Assembly: GCF_964340395.1 (NCBI RefSeq)
Contig: NC_135559.1
Span: 12,054,759-12,118,758, forward strand
From: Glandiceps talaboti
Lineage: Eukaryota > Hemichordata > Enteropneusta > Spengelidae
DNA: 64,000 nucleotides
Direction: 5' to 3'
The notes below the pieces were generated by a model. The model was not told where the DNA came from, searched no databases, and worked only from the letters and a program-made list of their open reading frames with translations. This document shows positions 62,212 to 64,000 of the stretch, one piece after another. Numbering within the stretch: position 1 is the first letter of the stretch; every line of letters begins with the position of its first letter. Both the position numbers and the translations under genes were made by a program.

Positions 62212-64000
62212 CTTTTCTTGGTCAAGTGCCAGTATAGCAAGTGGGATGTTGTTTTCATTGGCCATGGTGATACTGTCGCGTAACAGAGAAATGTTGTCAT
62301 GAATTTGACGGGTAGGGATACTACAACTTTGGTCGTGATGGATGATAGAACTTATCACGTTCCTGAGACGGAGAGAGAGTGTCTTTGTCAGTATTTTGTA
62401 GTCACTGCAGAGAAGACTTATGGGACGCCAGTTTTTCAGTAAATTTGTATTGCCTGTTTTAGGAATGAGCGTAGTCACGGCACGCTTACACGAGTTTGGT
62501 AGGATGCCTTGATTTATTGATGCCATCATAACTTCATGGAAATCGTTTCCAAGTACTGACCAAAAGGTTTTATAGAACTCGTTTGGGATACCATCAATGC
62601 CAGGTGTGCGGTCGTTCGGGAGAAGTTTTAATGCGTTTGTCATTTCTTCGAGTGTAATTTCACTGTCAAGGAAATCGCGGTCAAATTCGTTAATTTGAGG
62701 AAGGTTATTAAGAATTTCAGAGGTAGAAGTCAGATCAGTGGGTTCGGGGGTGTAAAGTTCTTCGTAAAATTGACGAATCGTTTTTCTGATTTTGGTCGGA
62801 TCTTCAGTTATTGTATTGTCATTTCCGTTTTGAAGTTGGATGATAGATTTTCTTGTTCTCTTTTGTTCGTTAAGTTTGTATATAACATTGTCAGGAGCAT
62901 CTGAGTTATTAAGATATTTGTGTCTGTTCCGAATACCTGCGTGTTTGTTTTCCTGATTAGTCAAATTGGTGAGCAGAGTCTTTTTCTCCTGATATACTTT
63001 TTCAACGGCTGAGTTGTAGCCATGGTTACTGAGCTGACTTTCAAGAGCAGCTATTTCGGTTTCAAGGTTATGTTTGTCGGTTTTGTTTTGGTTCACTTTA
63101 TTATTACAGTATTGTTTTCTGAGTTGCTTGCTTTTTTGTTTTCCAATGTCCCACCAAAGTTGAAGATTTGGATAACTGTCCTTCTGTTTATCCCAGTTTT
63201 TCCAGAAATTAAAAATAATCCCCTTGTAGTTTTCCTCCTCAAGGATAGAGGTATTAAGGGTCCAAACTGGGTTCCGATTTTTGACACTTTTTAGGGATAC
63301 TGAAAGGGTGACAAGTGAGTGGTCCGAAAAGGCCAAGGAGGAGTTCAGGATTGAACACTTTTTGATACGGTTGATATAATGTTTATTCACAAAAATTTTG
63401 TCAAGTCGCGCATGCGCATTGTCGTGATCGCAATGCCATGTATAGTTAAGTGATGCTGGATGTTGGTTTCTCCATGCGTCAACAAGTTTAAAGCGTCGGG
63501 TTAAATTTGTGAGGAAGTTTGACGTTCTGATATCTGGCTCGGACCCCCGGTTACGATCTATCCGGGGGTCAGTTGTACAATTGAAGTCCCCTCCCAAGTA
63601 GATTGGGTTGTCAGAGTCTTTAATGGAATTTAAATGTTGTTCAAGGATTGTAAAACACTCCAGGCGTTCAGTTGCGTCAGTTGGTGCGTAAATGTTTATT
63701 ATATGAATACGGAGGTCATTTATCATTACATTGGTAGAGAGAAGGTGGCCTGGAAGGAGATCACGTTTGGTTAGAATATTAACTTTAGTATTTGGAGAAA
63801 ACAAAATTGAGATACCGCCGCGGTTGACCGAACCATGGGAAAATAGGCCTCTGCCTCGCCAAACTAGTTGCCAAGTTGTTTCGTCAGTGGGGGTTGTGTG
63901 TGTTTCCTGAAGTAAATGGAAATCTGCCCGTGAGTTATTTTTCAAATATTCGAACACCTGGTATCTTTTAAAGGAGTCGCGACAACCTCTAACGTTGAGT
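62149..64000 (-). pseudogene. LINE ORF2 part 1: endonuclease and reverse transcriptase N-terminal half
   Basis: The frame is open from the window edge (LNVRGCRDSFKR) to a stop at 62149. Endonuclease motifs: LLQETH near 63906, GGDFN near 63590, SDHSLV near 63325. Reverse transcriptase: RTPGIDGIPNEFYK near 62610, NWRPISLLCSDYKIL near 62440, and motif A start LALDQEK near 62230. Immediately after DQEK (about 62212) the expected AFDR-type residues are missing and the frame changes, pointing to a small deletion of about 20 bases. The wording is closest to Tx1-group L1 elements of fishes and amphibians as I know them. Confidence 0.9.

Larger units (their letters stand above)
59556..64000 (-). mobile_element. 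Tx1-clade (L1-like) LINE, 3' part, runs off the window
   Basis: Minus-strand non-LTR retrotransposon. From right to left: AP-type endonuclease, reverse transcriptase, C-terminal CCHC region, about 600 bp of 3' UTR (60152-59556) with AATAAA (minus strand, near 59574-59569), ending at TTCATTTTCAAA against the (ACT)n array. The coding frame is still open at position 64000, so the 5' part is outside the window. Confidence 0.92.

Overview
This is a eukaryotic, animal nuclear window. Genes are split into short exons with GT-AG introns of roughly 0.1-9 kb, the sequence is AT-rich, and it is crowded with microsatellites, foldback/MITE-like palindromes and retroelements. The mix (an MRP5-type ABC transporter, an inositol trisphosphate receptor relative, Ty3/Gypsy, Tx1-type LINE, Penelope-like elements with hammerhead ribozymes) suggests a marine invertebrate; the phylum cannot be fixed from the sequence alone.

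Layout. (1) 1-8893, + strand: the 3' part of an ABCC5/MRP5-like transporter gene, nine exons from the last membrane segments of TMD2 through the complete second nucleotide-binding domain, followed by a probable 1.3-kb 3' UTR that contains a decayed ~23-bp tandem repeat. (2) 10.2-28.4 kb: accessory DNA. It holds a ~3-kb foldback element (10769-13770), a split duplicate of the promoter and first exon of the next gene (14905-15371 and 24647-25080), a young Ty3/Gypsy element (17137-23328) with near-identical LTRs, and two weak minus-strand exons of an unknown gene whose intron would hold that Ty3 element. (3) 28492-59187, + strand: the first 27 coding exons (953 codons) of a divergent IP3-receptor-like gene that runs on past the right part of the window. 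Its introns hold Penelope pieces, a decayed CR1/Rex-type LINE, MITEs, tandem repeats and a THAP-domain fragment. (4) 59556-64000, - strand: the 3' part of a Tx1-clade (L1-like) LINE with endonuclease and reverse transcriptase, broken by a small deletion and a frameshift, its 3' end touching an (ACT)n array.

The two host genes are independent: one an exporter at a membrane, the other a candidate intracellular calcium-release channel subunit. The most striking hidden layer is RNA. At least seven hammerhead ribozyme motifs lie in the window (2616-2675, 2911-2960, 29272-29321, 42069-42112, 52671-52717, 52912-52957, 53579-53642). Several sit in short segments bounded on both sides by (AT)n tracts and linked to Penelope-like coding remnants. 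A second unusual structure is a perfect interleaved pair of inverted repeats (58151-58344) in an intron of the IP3R-like gene.
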